Part shown: positions 24,344 through 32,436 of the stretch, piece after piece | Layout of the letters: each line of letters opens with the position of its first letter | Numbering within the stretch: the first letter of the stretch is position 1 | DNA from: Chryseobacterium formosense | Lineage (GTDB): Bacteria > Bacteroidota > Bacteroidia > Flavobacteriales > Weeksellaceae | Reading direction: 5' to 3' | Assembly (NCBI RefSeq): GCF_900116415.1 | Contig: NZ_FPAP01000009.1 | Coordinates: 1-64,000, forward strand | DNA length: 64,000 nt | Notes under the pieces: generated by a model | Database searches by the model: none | What the model was told of the DNA's origin: nothing | What the model saw: only the letters and a program-made list of their open reading frames with translations | Translations under genes and position numbers: made by a program

Positions 24344-24931
24344 ATGGATGAAAGCGACAAACTAGCATTTGCCCTCAATCATTTTGCAGGACTCACAGAA
24401 GAGGATTTCAAGTTATCTGAAAATTACTGGTTGCCTAAAATTTATAAAAAAGGAGATTTCTATAATCTTCGGGGAACGGTTTGTACCTATTTTGGGTTTA
24501 TTATTGAGGGTGTTTTCCGTTCTTACACAATTGATGAGAAATCGGGGGAAGAAAAAAATGTTTTCTTGTATTCTGCCAATGGTTTTGTGGTTTCTTTTAA
24601 AAGTTTCATCAATCAGATTCCGTGTGATTACCATACTCAGGCTTTAACGGATGCTTCGATTATTTTTATTCGATATACCGATTTGCTTTCATTATATAAT
24701 CAGTCGCACCGTTGGGAAAAATTTGGAAGATTATTGGCACAGGAAGCATTCAACATTACCATGTCGAGAATTGAAGGGTTTATTTTAAAATCTCCTGAAG
24801 AACGATATTTAGACCTGATCAAACAGCATCCCGATATTTTTAATAATGTTCCGTTGTATCATATTTCTTCTTATTTGGGAATTCAGGGGCCATCATTGAG
24901 CAGGATCCGGAAAAGAATTTCGGGTAAGTAA
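24344..24931 (+). CDS. Crp/Fnr-type cyclic-nucleotide-binding-domain protein
   Basis: 195 aa. The N-terminal beta-roll (about 25-120: KGDFYNLRGTVCTYFGFIIEGVFRSYTID ... FVVSFKSFINQIP) is that of the Crp/Fnr superfamily. The C-terminus (about 150-195) has a short helix-turn-helix-like stretch, YHISSYLGIQGPSLSRIRKRI. Such small one-domain regulators are numerous in Bacteroidota and their ligands are mostly unknown. No cysteines arranged for an FNR iron-sulfur cluster are seen. It lies 85 bp upstream of an alpha/beta hydrolase gene on the same strand with a 9-bp dyad between them. Confidence 0.85.
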   Translation: MDESDKLAFALNHFAGLTEEDFKLSENYWLPKIYKKGDFYNLRGTVCTYFGFIIEGVFRSYTIDEKSGEEKNVFLYSANGFVVSFKSFINQIPCDYHTQALTDASIIFIRYTDLLSLYNQSHRWEKFGRLLAQEAFNITMSRIEGFILKSPEERYLDLIKQHPDIFNNVPLYHISSYLGIQGPSLSRIRKRISGK

Positions 24932-24935
24932 TACG

Positions 24936-24955
24936 ATTTTAACCAAGGTTAAAAT
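24936..24955. promoter_or_regulatory. candidate operator dyad ATTTTAACC-AA-GGTTAAAAT
   Basis: A perfect 9-bp inverted repeat with a 2-nt centre (24936-24944 / 24947-24955). It lies between the Crp-family gene (stop 24931) and the alpha/beta hydrolase (ATG 25016), about 20 bp upstream of a near-consensus -7, GAACTTTG (24975-24982). The size and symmetry suit a dimeric regulator. A weak terminator is the alternative, but there is no T-run. Confidence 0.45.
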
Positions 24956-25015
24956 TATCCTCGTTTTATTCGCAGAACTTTGTCTCATAATTTAAAACCA
25001 ATTAAAATAAAAGTT

Positions 25016-25783
25016 ATGAAAACAAAAACTATCGTATTAATTCATGGATTATTTGTGAACAATACAAGCTGGAAAGAATGGAAAACTTATTTCGAAACAA
25101 AAGGCTACACCGTACACACTCCGGCAAACCCGGGGCATGATGGAAATACTTCAGATTTAAAGAAAAATATACCGTCGCATTTGAAAGATGTAGGTTTTGA
25201 TGAAGTGGTTGCTCATTTGTCGGGGTTCATCGATTCACTTCCCGAGAAACCAATTATCATCGGACATTCGTTCGGCGGATTGATGGTTCAGAAACTGATT
25301 GATATGGGTAAAGCAGTTGCAGGAGTAAGCATTGATGGTGCGCCTCCCAAAAACGTAATGGCTCCTTTTTCTACAGTAAAAATTGTCTGGCCGGTTGTGA
25401 ATTTCTTTAAAGGAAATACTGCATTTTTAGGTTCAAAAGAGTGGTATCATAAGGCATTTTTCAACAATTATTCAAAAGAAGAGAGCGATAAACTGTATGA
25501 AACCGTTGCTGCTCCCGAAAGCAGAAAACTGGCGAGAGATCCGCTTTTCAAATCTTCAGCAAAATTAGATTTAAACAAACCTCATGAGCCATTGTTGTTC
25601 ATTGCAGGTTCTAATGATCATATTTTCCCGGCAAAATTTTCAAAAAAAATTGCTGACGCTTATAAAGATAAAAACAGTGTTGTTGATTTTAAAGAATTTG
25701 AAGGAAGAAGTCATTTTATTGCGGGTGAAAAAGGTTGGGAAGAAGTTGCAGGGTATGTTTTGAACTGGATTGAAAAACAATAA
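25016..25783 (+). CDS. alpha/beta hydrolase
   Basis: 255 aa from ATG 25016; cytosolic as no signal is visible. It starts with the oxyanion-hole strand TIVLIHGLFVN. The nucleophile is S85 in IIGHSFGGLM, the acid is probably D in FIAGSNDHIFPA, and the His is in FEGRSHFIAGEKG. The length and HG-x-F layout match broad-range alpha/beta hydrolases related to chloroperoxidase or lactonase types; the substrate is unknown. A TTG start at 24980 was rejected because it overlaps the likely promoter. The neighbouring Crp-family gene may control it (inference). Confidence 0.85.
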   Translation: MKTKTIVLIHGLFVNNTSWKEWKTYFETKGYTVHTPANPGHDGNTSDLKKNIPSHLKDVGFDEVVAHLSGFIDSLPEKPIIIGHSFGGLMVQKLIDMGKAVAGVSIDGAPPKNVMAPFSTVKIVWPVVNFFKGNTAFLGSKEWYHKAFFNNYSKEESDKLYETVAAPESRKLARDPLFKSSAKLDLNKPHEPLLFIAGSNDHIFPAKFSKKIADAYKDKNSVVDFKEFEGRSHFIAGEKGWEEVAGYVLNWIEKQ

Positions 25784-25837
25784 AAATATATCATCTAATC
25801 TTGTTTTTTCTATGACTATTTTACATCCATGTAAAGG

Positions 25838-25864
25838 TTGTAAAGTTAGAAAGCCGTATTTTTG
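25838..25864 (+). promoter_or_regulatory. promoter of the ABC exporter gene
   Basis: TTG (25838-25840), 16-bp spacer, TATTTTTG (25857-25864), 42 nt before the ATG at 25907. The spacer is slightly short. Confidence 0.55.
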
Positions 25865-25906
25865 CATAGAATTTTTTCAAATTAATTCTTTACGTCAATT
25901 TCTATA

Positions 25907-27658
25907 ATGAAAAAACAAGATACGTGGGCAATTGTAAAAAGGCTGTTCTTCATTGGGATGAAGTTTCGTAGTTGGTTTATTTTTACCCTGATTATTTCCG
26001 TTATATTATCCGTTGTTTCTACTTACAGACCTTATCTTACGATGCAGATTGTAGATAACGACATTACAAAGCTGAAAGATGAAGCTTTGATGATAAGACA
26101 TATTTATATTTTGGTAGGGCTTGTTTTTGCGGAAACGATTTTAAATTTCTTTCTGGTTTATTTCTCCAATTATATTTCTCAAAATGTGATCAGAGATATT
26201 CGTGAGAAACTTTATAATAAGCTGATTTATTTCAGAACTGCTTTTTTTGATAAAACTCCGATCGGTCAGCTGGTGACAAGAGCCGTTGGTGATGTTGAAA
26301 CTATTGCGACAGTTTATACAGACGGTTTTCTGATGGTTTTTGGCGATGTTCTGAGAATTATTTTTGTACTTTTTATGATGTTCCAGGTCGATGTGCATCT
26401 GAGTTATATTTCTCTTGCGATTTTACCCTTAATGGTTGTCATTACGCGATTTTTTCAAAAGAGATTAAAAAAAGCTTTTGGCGATGAAAGAACATGGACT
26501 TCCAATCAAAACTCATTCGTTCAGGAAAGATTGGCGGGAATGCCGATCATTCAGGTGTTCAACAGGCAACAGGCGGAATTTAAAAAATTTGATGAGATCA
26601 ATATCACTTTAAAAAGCGCTTTGCTGAGAACCGTTTTTATTTTCTCTTTGTTTTTCCCTGTTGTTGAACTGATTTCTTCCCTGTTCATCGGATTTGTCCT
26701 TTTTTACGGAGGCTATATTACCATCAGTGCAGGTGTTGTGATTGCGTTTATTCAGTTTATTTCGATGCTGATTCGTCCTTTGCGACAGATTGCAGACCGT
26801 TTCAACAATATTCAGCGTGGCATTGTTGGTGCAGAAAGAGTTTTGGGTATAATGGATGAAGACTATGCGATGCCCAATACGGGAACGGTAAAAAAGGACC
26901 ATTTCCACGGAAAGATAGAATTCAAAAACGTCCGTTTTTCTTATGATGAAAAGCAGGAAGTTTTAAAAGGAATAGATTTTAAAGTAAATCCGGGAGAAAC
27001 TGTTGCGATTGTCGGAGCTACCGGAGCAGGAAAATCTACAATCATCAGTTTGATTACAAGATTATACGACATCAATTCAGGAGAGATTTTTATTGATGAT
27101 GTTGAATTAAAAGATTACGAACTGTACAATCTCAGAAGTCATATCGGTGTCGTTTTGCAGGATGTATTTCTTTTCCACGGAAGCATTTATGAAAATCTTG
27201 CGTTCGGCGATGATGAGATTACTTTAGAAAAAATAAAATCGGCGGCAAAAGAAATTGAAGTAGATCAGTTTATCGAGCAGCTTCCGGGAGGTTATGAGTA
27301 TGTGGTGAGCGAAAGAGGTTCTTCAATTTCATTAGGACAAAGACAATTGCTGTCTTTCCTCAGAGCGTATTTATCTGATCCGAAAATTCTTATTCTGGAT
27401 GAAGCTACATCTTCAATTGATCACGAAAGTGAAAAATTAATCCAAAGAGCTACCGAAAAGATTACCAAAAACAGAACGTCAATCATCATCGCGCATAGAC
27501 TTTCAACTATAGAAAAAGCTGATAAAATCATTGTGATGGAGCACGGTAAAATCGTTGAAGAAGGCAAACATCTTGAGCTTCTTGATAAAAACGGATATTA
27601 TGCCACGCTATACAAGGCTCAGCTAAGGCATGAAATTGAAGTAGAAGAAAAGTTATAA
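25907..27658 (+). CDS. ABC transporter, fused membrane and ATPase domains (exporter type)
   Basis: 583 aa half-transporter that should work as a dimer in the cytoplasmic membrane. Residues ~20-320 hold six membrane helices (ABC_membrane type I exporter fold). The nucleotide-binding domain follows: Walker A GATGAGKST (about 370-378), Q-loop VLQDVFLF, signature SLGQRQ (a variant of LSGGQ), Walker B ILILDEATSSID (about 493-504) and the H-loop IIAHRLST. It resembles MsbA/MdlB-type multidrug or lipid exporters; the substrate is not known. A single gene, so a homodimer is more likely than a pair. Its end overlaps the convergent gene by 6 bp. Confidence 0.9.
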   Translation: MKKQDTWAIVKRLFFIGMKFRSWFIFTLIISVILSVVSTYRPYLTMQIVDNDITKLKDEALMIRHIYILVGLVFAETILNFFLVYFSNYISQNVIRDIREKLYNKLIYFRTAFFDKTPIGQLVTRAVGDVETIATVYTDGFLMVFGDVLRIIFVLFMMFQVDVHLSYISLAILPLMVVITRFFQKRLKKAFGDERTWTSNQNSFVQERLAGMPIIQVFNRQQAEFKKFDEINITLKSALLRTVFIFSLFFPVVELISSLFIGFVLFYGGYITISAGVVIAFIQFISMLIRPLRQIADRFNNIQRGIVGAERVLGIMDEDYAMPNTGTVKKDHFHGKIEFKNVRFSYDEKQEVLKGIDFKVNPGETVAIVGATGAGKSTIISLITRLYDINSGEIFIDDVELKDYELYNLRSHIGVVLQDVFLFHGSIYENLAFGDDEITLEKIKSAAKEIEVDQFIEQLPGGYEYVVSERGSSISLGQRQLLSFLRAYLSDPKILILDEATSSIDHESEKLIQRATEKITKNRTSIIIAHRLSTIEKADKIIVMEHGKIVEEGKHLELLDKNGYYATLYKAQLRHEIEVEEKL

Positions 27659-28003
27659 TCCGTAAGGAATTATTTCTAAATCTTTTTTCCAGCTTTCACC
27701 ATATTTTTCGGTTAAATATCGGGCAACTTCCTGATTGTTCTTTTTTGCTTTTTCAGACATGTAAGTAGTGATAACGCAGTTTTCGTAAACGACACCAACG
27801 CCATATTTGTTTTTAAACTGATCATGATTTCTAGACATGATCCCAAACTGTATGAAATATTTAACGTCTTCTTTTTTGTCTGAAACACTTTTATTTTCAT
27901 TTCCTTTTTTGGTTTCGAGAACGACAGGTTCATATTTCTGTGCAAAAATGAAAGTTGAAGATACAATTAATCCTAAAGCAAAAGTTGTTTTGATGAAATT
28001 CAT
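27653..28003 (-). CDS. small secreted protein, possibly FEKKY-domain type
   Basis: 116 aa. Signal peptide 1-21 (ends IFAQ). The C-terminus VARYLTEKYGESWKKDLEIIPYGL resembles the short 'xYLxxKYGxxWK' domain of small Bacteroidota proteins that I recall as FEKKY; this is a weak memory match. The middle (KYFIQFGIMSRNHDQF ... GVVYENCVITTY) is unassigned. It converges on the ABC exporter gene with 6 bp of overlap. Upstream it shares a 14-bp leader motif with the gene at 28644-29411. Confidence 0.7.
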   Translation of the reverse strand: MNFIKTTFALGLIVSSTFIFAQKYEPVVLETKKGNENKSVSDKKEDVKYFIQFGIMSRNHDQFKNKYGVGVVYENCVITTYMSEKAKKNNQEVARYLTEKYGESWKKDLEIIPYGL

Positions 28004-28024
28004 GGCTTCTATTTTCCTTTTTGA

Positions 28025-28038
28025 TGATTAAATGGTGT
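28025..28038. promoter_or_regulatory. shared 14-bp leader motif, copy 1
   Basis: TGATTAAATGGTGT (minus strand ACACCATTTAATCA), 22 bp upstream of the secreted-protein gene ending at 27653. An identical 14-mer lies 13 bp upstream of the gene at 28644-29411. Confidence 0.35.
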
Positions 28039-28112
28039 CTAGGTTAAAAATTTTAATAAATCCTACTCAAATTTTTTCTCTGTATAAAGAACTCTTTTCA
28101 AAAAATGATCTA

Positions 28113-28130
28113 AATGATTCATTAAGAAAC
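28113..28130. repeat. 18-bp motif shared with 48915-48932, copy 1
   Basis: AATGATTCATTAAGAAAC occurs here and, identically, upstream of the periplasmic yceI gene. This copy lies in the 375-bp gap 28004-28378, which otherwise holds AT-rich DNA, a small hairpin (AGCAT-CATTA-ATGCT near 28143) and a short open frame. Confidence 0.4.
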
Positions 28131-28250
28131 AATTATGCAAAGCATCATTAATGCTGCATTTGTTAACATTGAGTTAATATTAAATTCACTTTAAATTCAC
28201 AATTAAGAACTTAGGTATAGTTTTTGTTATTTAGAAGAACTATAAAAAAT

Positions 28251-28322
28251 ATGGCTAACCCTATGGTTATTTCAGATAGAATTGCTAAATTTATTAAAAA
28301 ATTAGCTTTTTGTTGTTTTTAA
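28251..28322 (+). CDS. possible 23-aa peptide gene
   Basis: ATG 28251 opens 23 codons ending TAA. The peptide reads MANPMVISDRIAKFIKKLAF plus CCF: a short, positively charged, amphipathic-looking helix. It is 56 nt upstream of the 71-aa gene on the same strand. TAGTTTTTG at 28218 resembles a -7 with one extra T. Existence as a real gene is unproven. Confidence 0.25.
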   Translation: MANPMVISDRIAKFIKKLAFCCF

Positions 28323-28378
28323 CAGGGGTTAGTTATGTGAATTTTGTTATTTTTTTAATTAAAAACAAAAATATAAAG

Positions 28379-28594
28379 ATGAATAATATCCAAGACGAAT
28401 TTCAGGTCTTAAAAGATGAATTGAAAAAGTTGAACATCGATGTTCAAAAAATTGTAAAAGTAGGTAACGGCAGTATGGATTTCCATGAAGTGTTTTACAA
28501 ATCTCCCAGATACGAAGAAGTAAAAACAGTTTATGTACAGAGACATACCTTAGATCATCTTATTTCGAGATTTAAAGAATGTTATGCCAGTTAA
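28379..28594 (+). CDS. small protein of unknown function
   Basis: 71 aa from ATG 28379; I do not recognise the family. It is hydrophilic without signal or membrane segment. The first half is predicted helical (NNIQDEFQVLKDELKKLNIDVQKIV); the rest carries VYVQRHTLDHLISRFKECY. A longer reading from 28310 begins in an AT-rich hydrophobic stretch and lacks support. A clear terminator 7 bp after the stop supports a real short transcript. Its size would suit a small regulatory or binding protein, but no function can be given. Confidence 0.6.
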   Translation: MNNIQDEFQVLKDELKKLNIDVQKIVKVGNGSMDFHEVFYKSPRYEEVKTVYVQRHTLDHLISRFKECYAS

Positions 28595-28601
28595 AAATAT
28601 C

Positions 28602-28630
28602 AAACGCCTCCAAAATCGAAGGCGTTTTTT
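28602..28630 (+). terminator. terminator of the 71-aa gene
   Basis: AAACGCCT (28602-28609) pairs with AGGCGTTT (28620-28627), followed by a T-run. Confidence 0.8.
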
Positions 28631-28643
28631 ATTTTATATTCTT

Positions 28644-29411
28644 TTAAAATCTATAACCCAAAGAAAACCCGCTTCTGAAACCTGCCCAAGGACCGTCTAC
28701 TTTTACCCTTGCGCCGTTAGAATTGGTTTCTACCGTATATTCAACGAAAGGGATATCGAGATTTTCAATTTCTTTTTTTAGCTGAGCCTGCATATCGGGC
28801 GTCAAAATGACATCACTGGTAAGATTAAAATCACCTCTTCCTGAACCGTAATGTGCTCCTGCAATCCAGAAATCTAGGACAAGATTGTGCTGTTTGTTTA
28901 AGAAAAACTGTGCACCGATCATCAATCCGCCGCTGTTTCCGCTTGCTTCTCCGTTTCCTTTTAGCGGAATAGGGTAGGTTGTGTTTAATGCGGTATAATC
29001 ATATGTAAAATCAAAAGTATTGGATGAAACTTTGGAATAACGATAATATGGCGCAAAATAAAATCCTTTTCCATAGCCTTCACCAATATAAAATCTCGGT
29101 TCGATGGTGAAATTCGTTGCTTTAATTCTCAGATTCTGAAAATCTTTTTCATCTTCTTCACTCAAAAAAGCATTCATAAAGGGAACTTTTCCTTCTACAA
29201 CGGTTCCAAAACCTACATTGATCGCAAACCAACGGTTGATCGATCTTTCATATGACAAATTAATATTTCTGAAAGCATATCCCGTAATGTTCGTTTTTAT
29301 GATATTCATTTTATCTTCAGGAGTAGAGTGTGCCTGTGACATGGTAGTGATTTCCTGTGCAGTGACTTCCGACAGCAGAAAGCAAGGGACAAATAGCAAT
29401 ATTTTTTTCAT
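28644..29411 (-). CDS. outer-membrane beta-barrel protein, DUF3575-like
   Basis: 255 aa with signal peptide 1-18 (ends VTAQ). After MNIIKTNITGYAFRNINLSYERSINRWFAINVGFG the chain alternates short beta strands and loops with many aromatic residues and ends in GFRSGFSLGYRF; a terminal Phe is typical of outer-membrane barrels. The IKTN-x5-FRN-x2-LSYER start recalls DUF3575 proteins of Bacteroidota. Probably an 8- to 10-strand barrel of unknown role. Monocistronic; carries the shared 14-bp motif just upstream of its start. Confidence 0.75.
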   Translation of the reverse strand: MKKILLFVPCFLLSEVTAQEITTMSQAHSTPEDKMNIIKTNITGYAFRNINLSYERSINRWFAINVGFGTVVEGKVPFMNAFLSEEDEKDFQNLRIKATNFTIEPRFYIGEGYGKGFYFAPYYRYSKVSSNTFDFTYDYTALNTTYPIPLKGNGEASGNSGGLMIGAQFFLNKQHNLVLDFWIAGAHYGSGRGDFNLTSDVILTPDMQAQLKKEIENLDIPFVEYTVETNSNGARVKVDGPWAGFRSGFSLGYRF

Positions 29412-29423
29412 AGCTTCAAATTT

Positions 29424-29437
29424 TGATTAAATGGTGT
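29424..29437. promoter_or_regulatory. shared 14-bp leader motif, copy 2
   Basis: TGATTAAATGGTGT, identical to 28025-28038, located 13 bp upstream of the outer-membrane protein start. Both copies have the same orientation relative to their genes. Confidence 0.35.
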
Positions 29438-29576
29438 GGTAGTAATTGGCGATATTTTCAATGAAAACATGGTCTACAGAACCGTTCAATCAAAAACCGT
29501 TCTAAAATTTTATTTTTGATGTAAATTTTTTAATAATAATCATTTTTGTTTGCGAATTCTTTGGTAATTTTTCTTA

Positions 29577-29612
29577 AAAAAACCACCTGAAATATTCAGA
29601 TGGATTTTTCTC
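29577..29612 (+). terminator. orphan terminator-like hairpin
   Basis: AAACCACCTGAA and TTCAGATGGATTTT pair with one mismatch around a 3-nt loop, followed by T-rich DNA. No gene ends nearby on either strand. It lies in the 398-bp gap 29412-29809, which also holds the direct repeat ACCGTTC (about 29480 and 29499), a 24-codon frame at 29652-29726 and a possible gene relic near 29690-29807; otherwise I see nothing in it. Confidence 0.4.
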
Positions 29613-29809
29613 TACGTTAAAATTATATCTTTAGTTACTTAAAATTATTGTATGAAACAGAGAAGATTTTTGATGATTGATGGAAGTTGGGTGATCAAAG
29701 TTGTGAAGATTTTAAGGTGTCTATAATAAACTTGTAATTTGAACAACATTGGGATAAATTGGAAAATGGCATCACGCTTCAACGCTCATTATACCATAAC
29801 TAAAAAACC

Positions 29810-30724
29810 TTAATTAAAATGCTTTAAAATCCAGTTTAAGCATTCTTCAGAATCCATAATACTCCAGGAATGAGGGTGTCTGAAACCTTCTGGTCTTATC
29901 CCACGATCATTCGTAATAATAAGGTCGGCGTTTTTGTGCCCTCTTAATTTTAGTAAATTCATCATTGCTGTAATATCAGCACAGTTGAGGTCATAAATAT
30001 TCCTTCCTCTATTTTTCATTTGCCACATAATGCCGGCTTCAGTATACATTAAGATTGGAATATTCATTAAATATTTTGCATTTCCACCATCTTTGTCTCG
30101 GTAAGTGAACATCGATTCTTTCAAATATTTATCTCTGTTTTTATCGGGAGTTCCAATTGCAGCGACTAATTCTTTGTTGAACATTTTTGCTTCATTCACA
30201 GCAGCATCAGAAAAATTTCTTTCAATATCTCTTTCGAGCCTGTAATACATATTTTCATAATCGAGTGGCGGATCGATAGCAAAAACTGAACTCGGAACGA
30301 AGTATGTATTTTTGTCTCTAACAGCTCTTTCTGCATAAGTGATCGCTAACATTCCGCCACCAGAAAGTCCGCCAATAGAAATTTTGTTTTTTGGAATGCC
30401 ATATTTTTCAACATTATCTTTAACAATTCTGTCTAAAAATTTTTGATCGGCATTGTAAAAAAAGTCTCCGTCTTCTTCCCAATTTGTAAACAGAACGAGC
30501 ATGTCTTTTGCATAAGCTAATTCATCCAGGTAAATTTGATTCATTACTCTTTCTGCATTTTCGCCTCCTCCCGGTAAAACAACGATCATTCCTTGAGGTT
30601 TTCCTTCTGGTACAATTCTGTAATAAAAATTCTTGCTGTCTTTAAAAGTTACTTTTTCTGCTTCCTGAGCAAATGCATTAGAAAAAAATGCGATGAATAA
30701 TATGATCAGTAATTTGTATTTCAT
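29810..30724 (-). CDS. secreted alpha/beta hydrolase (esterase-like)
   Basis: 304 aa with signal peptide 1-20 (ends AFAQ). The mature protein has GMIVVLPGGGENAERV (oxyanion strand) and the nucleophile S121 in ISIGGLSGGGMLAITYAE. The catalytic His is probably in EGFRHPHSWSIMD near the C-terminus. This fits the esterase/PHB-depolymerase-like or prolyl-oligopeptidase-related alpha/beta hydrolases that act on esters in the periplasm. The substrate is unknown. First of the long minus-strand accessory run; its neighbours are separate transcription units by spacing. Confidence 0.8.
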   Translation of the reverse strand: MKYKLLIILFIAFFSNAFAQEAEKVTFKDSKNFYYRIVPEGKPQGMIVVLPGGGENAERVMNQIYLDELAYAKDMLVLFTNWEEDGDFFYNADQKFLDRIVKDNVEKYGIPKNKISIGGLSGGGMLAITYAERAVRDKNTYFVPSSVFAIDPPLDYENMYYRLERDIERNFSDAAVNEAKMFNKELVAAIGTPDKNRDKYLKESMFTYRDKDGGNAKYLMNIPILMYTEAGIMWQMKNRGRNIYDLNCADITAMMNLLKLRGHKNADLIITNDRGIRPEGFRHPHSWSIMDSEECLNWILKHFN

Positions 30725-30791
30725 AATCGGAAAAGCGTTTGGTTTAAGTTTAATTTACCTTAAAGACAATTCACGATTGGTAGATATTACA

Positions 30792-31535
30792 TCAAAAAAG
30801 TTCAGAATTTAAAAATTGCAATTCATCTTGAGACGGATGATTTTTAAAATCAATAAAAGTCCGAAATTCAGGGGTGTCGTCACAGAAAATTACGTCGAAA
30901 GCAAAACGGTTATTTCCGTACAAACCTCTGTGAATCATGTTGGCGGAAAAAATTAACAGGTCGCTACGATTTAGGCTGACTGTTTTTCCTCGCTGAAGAT
31001 TGTTATTTGGTTTTCTTCCATTTAATGAAAGTCTGGTTTCCTCTTCTTCCTGCAAATCCCAGTTCTTGTGTGTGGAAGGAATAAGTTCAATTCCTATTTC
31101 AGGTTGCAAAGGAATTCTGAAATGAATAACATTTTGTGTTTTGATTTTTTCTTTTTGTTCGTCGATACTCATTCCGGTGTACTGAATATCACGATGCCAA
31201 TAATTGTCCTGATTTTTATTAAATGGATCAAAGAACAGCTGTGTATTCAGAAATATAGCTTTTTCGTGAAATAGTGAACGAACAATCTCTGAAATTTTAT
31301 CCTGAATAATGAATTTAAAAATATCAAGCCGCTCGTCTTGCGTAATGAATTTGCTTGAAGTAAGACTATGGCTGTTGATTAACCCGGATTGATAATATTT
31401 TTCATTTTCTTTCAACCAGTTATCATGGAATTTATGTAAGATTAATTCCAGATCTTTTAAATCTTCTTCAGAAAAATAATTTTCTAAATAGATATAACCC
31501 GAGTCTTTATAATCTTGAAATAGTATGTTTTCCAT
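30792..31535 (-). CDS. phytanoyl-CoA dioxygenase (PhyH) family protein
   Basis: 247 aa, cytosolic non-heme Fe(II)/2-oxoglutarate oxygenase. The metal triad is visible: H114 and D116 in YWHRDIQYTG and H202 in MIHRGLYGNNR; R210 nearby can bind 2-oxoglutarate. The double-stranded beta-helix core covers most of the chain. Bacterial PhyH proteins hydroxylate many small molecules (fatty acyl chains, amino acids, secondary metabolites), so the substrate cannot be assigned. Located between an esterase and DUF1801 genes without operon spacing. Confidence 0.83.
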   Translation of the reverse strand: MENILFQDYKDSGYIYLENYFSEEDLKDLELILHKFHDNWLKENEKYYQSGLINSHSLTSSKFITQDERLDIFKFIIQDKISEIVRSLFHEKAIFLNTQLFFDPFNKNQDNYWHRDIQYTGMSIDEQKEKIKTQNVIHFRIPLQPEIGIELIPSTHKNWDLQEEEETRLSLNGRKPNNNLQRGKTVSLNRSDLLIFSANMIHRGLYGNNRFAFDVIFCDDTPEFRTFIDFKNHPSQDELQFLNSELF

Positions 31536-31588
31536 AATGTTAGTTGTTAATTGTCGTCAAAATGAAGAAAATTATTTAGACAGATATA

Positions 31589-32029
31589 TTATTTTTCTCT
31601 GCAAGCACATTCATGATGTTCGTTGAGATACGCAATGGTGGCTTTGCAGATTTTCTCTAATGCATCAATATTAATGTCAGATAACTTTTTCACGTAAATA
31701 CAAGCTTTTCCCATTTTAAATTTACCTAAATCATCCAATAAATGTTGGTTGTTTTCATTTGGAGAATGAACATACAATGAAAATTCTGTTTTGCGGGGTG
31801 AAAAACCGATGAGTGGCATATCACCTTCGTGCCCGCTTGCATATTTGTAGTGATAGCTGCCAAATCCGATAATGGTTGGTCCCCACATTTTAGGCTCAAA
31901 GCCAGACCATTTGCTCATGAGTTTAATCAACTCGAAACTGTCGGCTTTTTTTTGATCCTGCTCTACATAAGAATTGATAAAATCACTTACATTTTCTTGT
32001 GTTTCGGTGGTTTTGTTGGGTTTTGCCAT
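31589..32029 (-). CDS. DUF1801 domain-containing protein
   Basis: 146 aa cytosolic protein. It matches the DUF1801 (YdhG-like) fold: DFINSYVEQDQKKADSFELIKLMSKWSGFEPKMWGPTIIGFGSYHYKYASGHEGDMPLIGFSPRKTEFSLYV is the characteristic core, followed by KACIYVKKLSDINIDALEKI. The biochemical role is not known; related proteins belong to the iron-chaperone-like Fra/YdhG group. It follows the DUF2200 gene by 42 bp on the same strand, and these two and the broken reductase gene may form one operon. Confidence 0.88.
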   Translation of the reverse strand: MAKPNKTTETQENVSDFINSYVEQDQKKADSFELIKLMSKWSGFEPKMWGPTIIGFGSYHYKYASGHEGDMPLIGFSPRKTEFSLYVHSPNENNQHLLDDLGKFKMGKACIYVKKLSDINIDALEKICKATIAYLNEHHECACREK

Positions 32030-32071
32030 CGTATTAAAATTTAAAAATTCTTTTGAAAAATCATCATGACT

Positions 32072-32431
32072 TTATTTCCTTAAAATCTTTTCCATTGGTT
32101 TACCTTTTGCCAGTTCATCGATCAGCTTATCAAGATAACGGATGTTTCTCATAAGTTCGTCTTCAATTTCTTCTACACGATAACCACAGATTACCCCTTT
32201 GATCAATGAAACATTGGGATTGATCTTAGGAGCCTGTTCAAAAAAATCTTTAAAACTGGTTTTGTTTTCCAGAATTTTCTGAAAGCTTTTTTCATTGTAG
32301 CCAGTCAGCCAGAAAATAATTTCGTGCACTTCTTCCTTTGTACGCCCTTTCTTTTCTGCCTTTTCAATATAATGCGGATAAACTCCGGCAAATGACATTT
32401 TGTAAACCCTTTCGAAATTTTTGCTTTGCAT
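32072..32431 (-). CDS. DUF2200 domain-containing protein
   Basis: 119 aa, cytosolic. The whole chain matches DUF2200: [50 protein letters not shown], and [41 protein letters not shown]. The function is unknown; the family is widespread in Gram-positive and Bacteroidota genomes, often near small detox-type enzymes. Its start lies 5 bp after the natural end of the broken dihydrofolate-reductase-like gene, so the two were co-transcribed. Confidence 0.88.
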   Translation of the reverse strand: MQSKNFERVYKMSFAGVYPHYIEKAEKKGRTKEEVHEIIFWLTGYNEKSFQKILENKTSFKDFFEQAPKINPNVSLIKGVICGYRVEEIEDELMRNIRYLDKLIDELAKGKPMEKILRK

Positions 32432-32436
32432 GGTTT

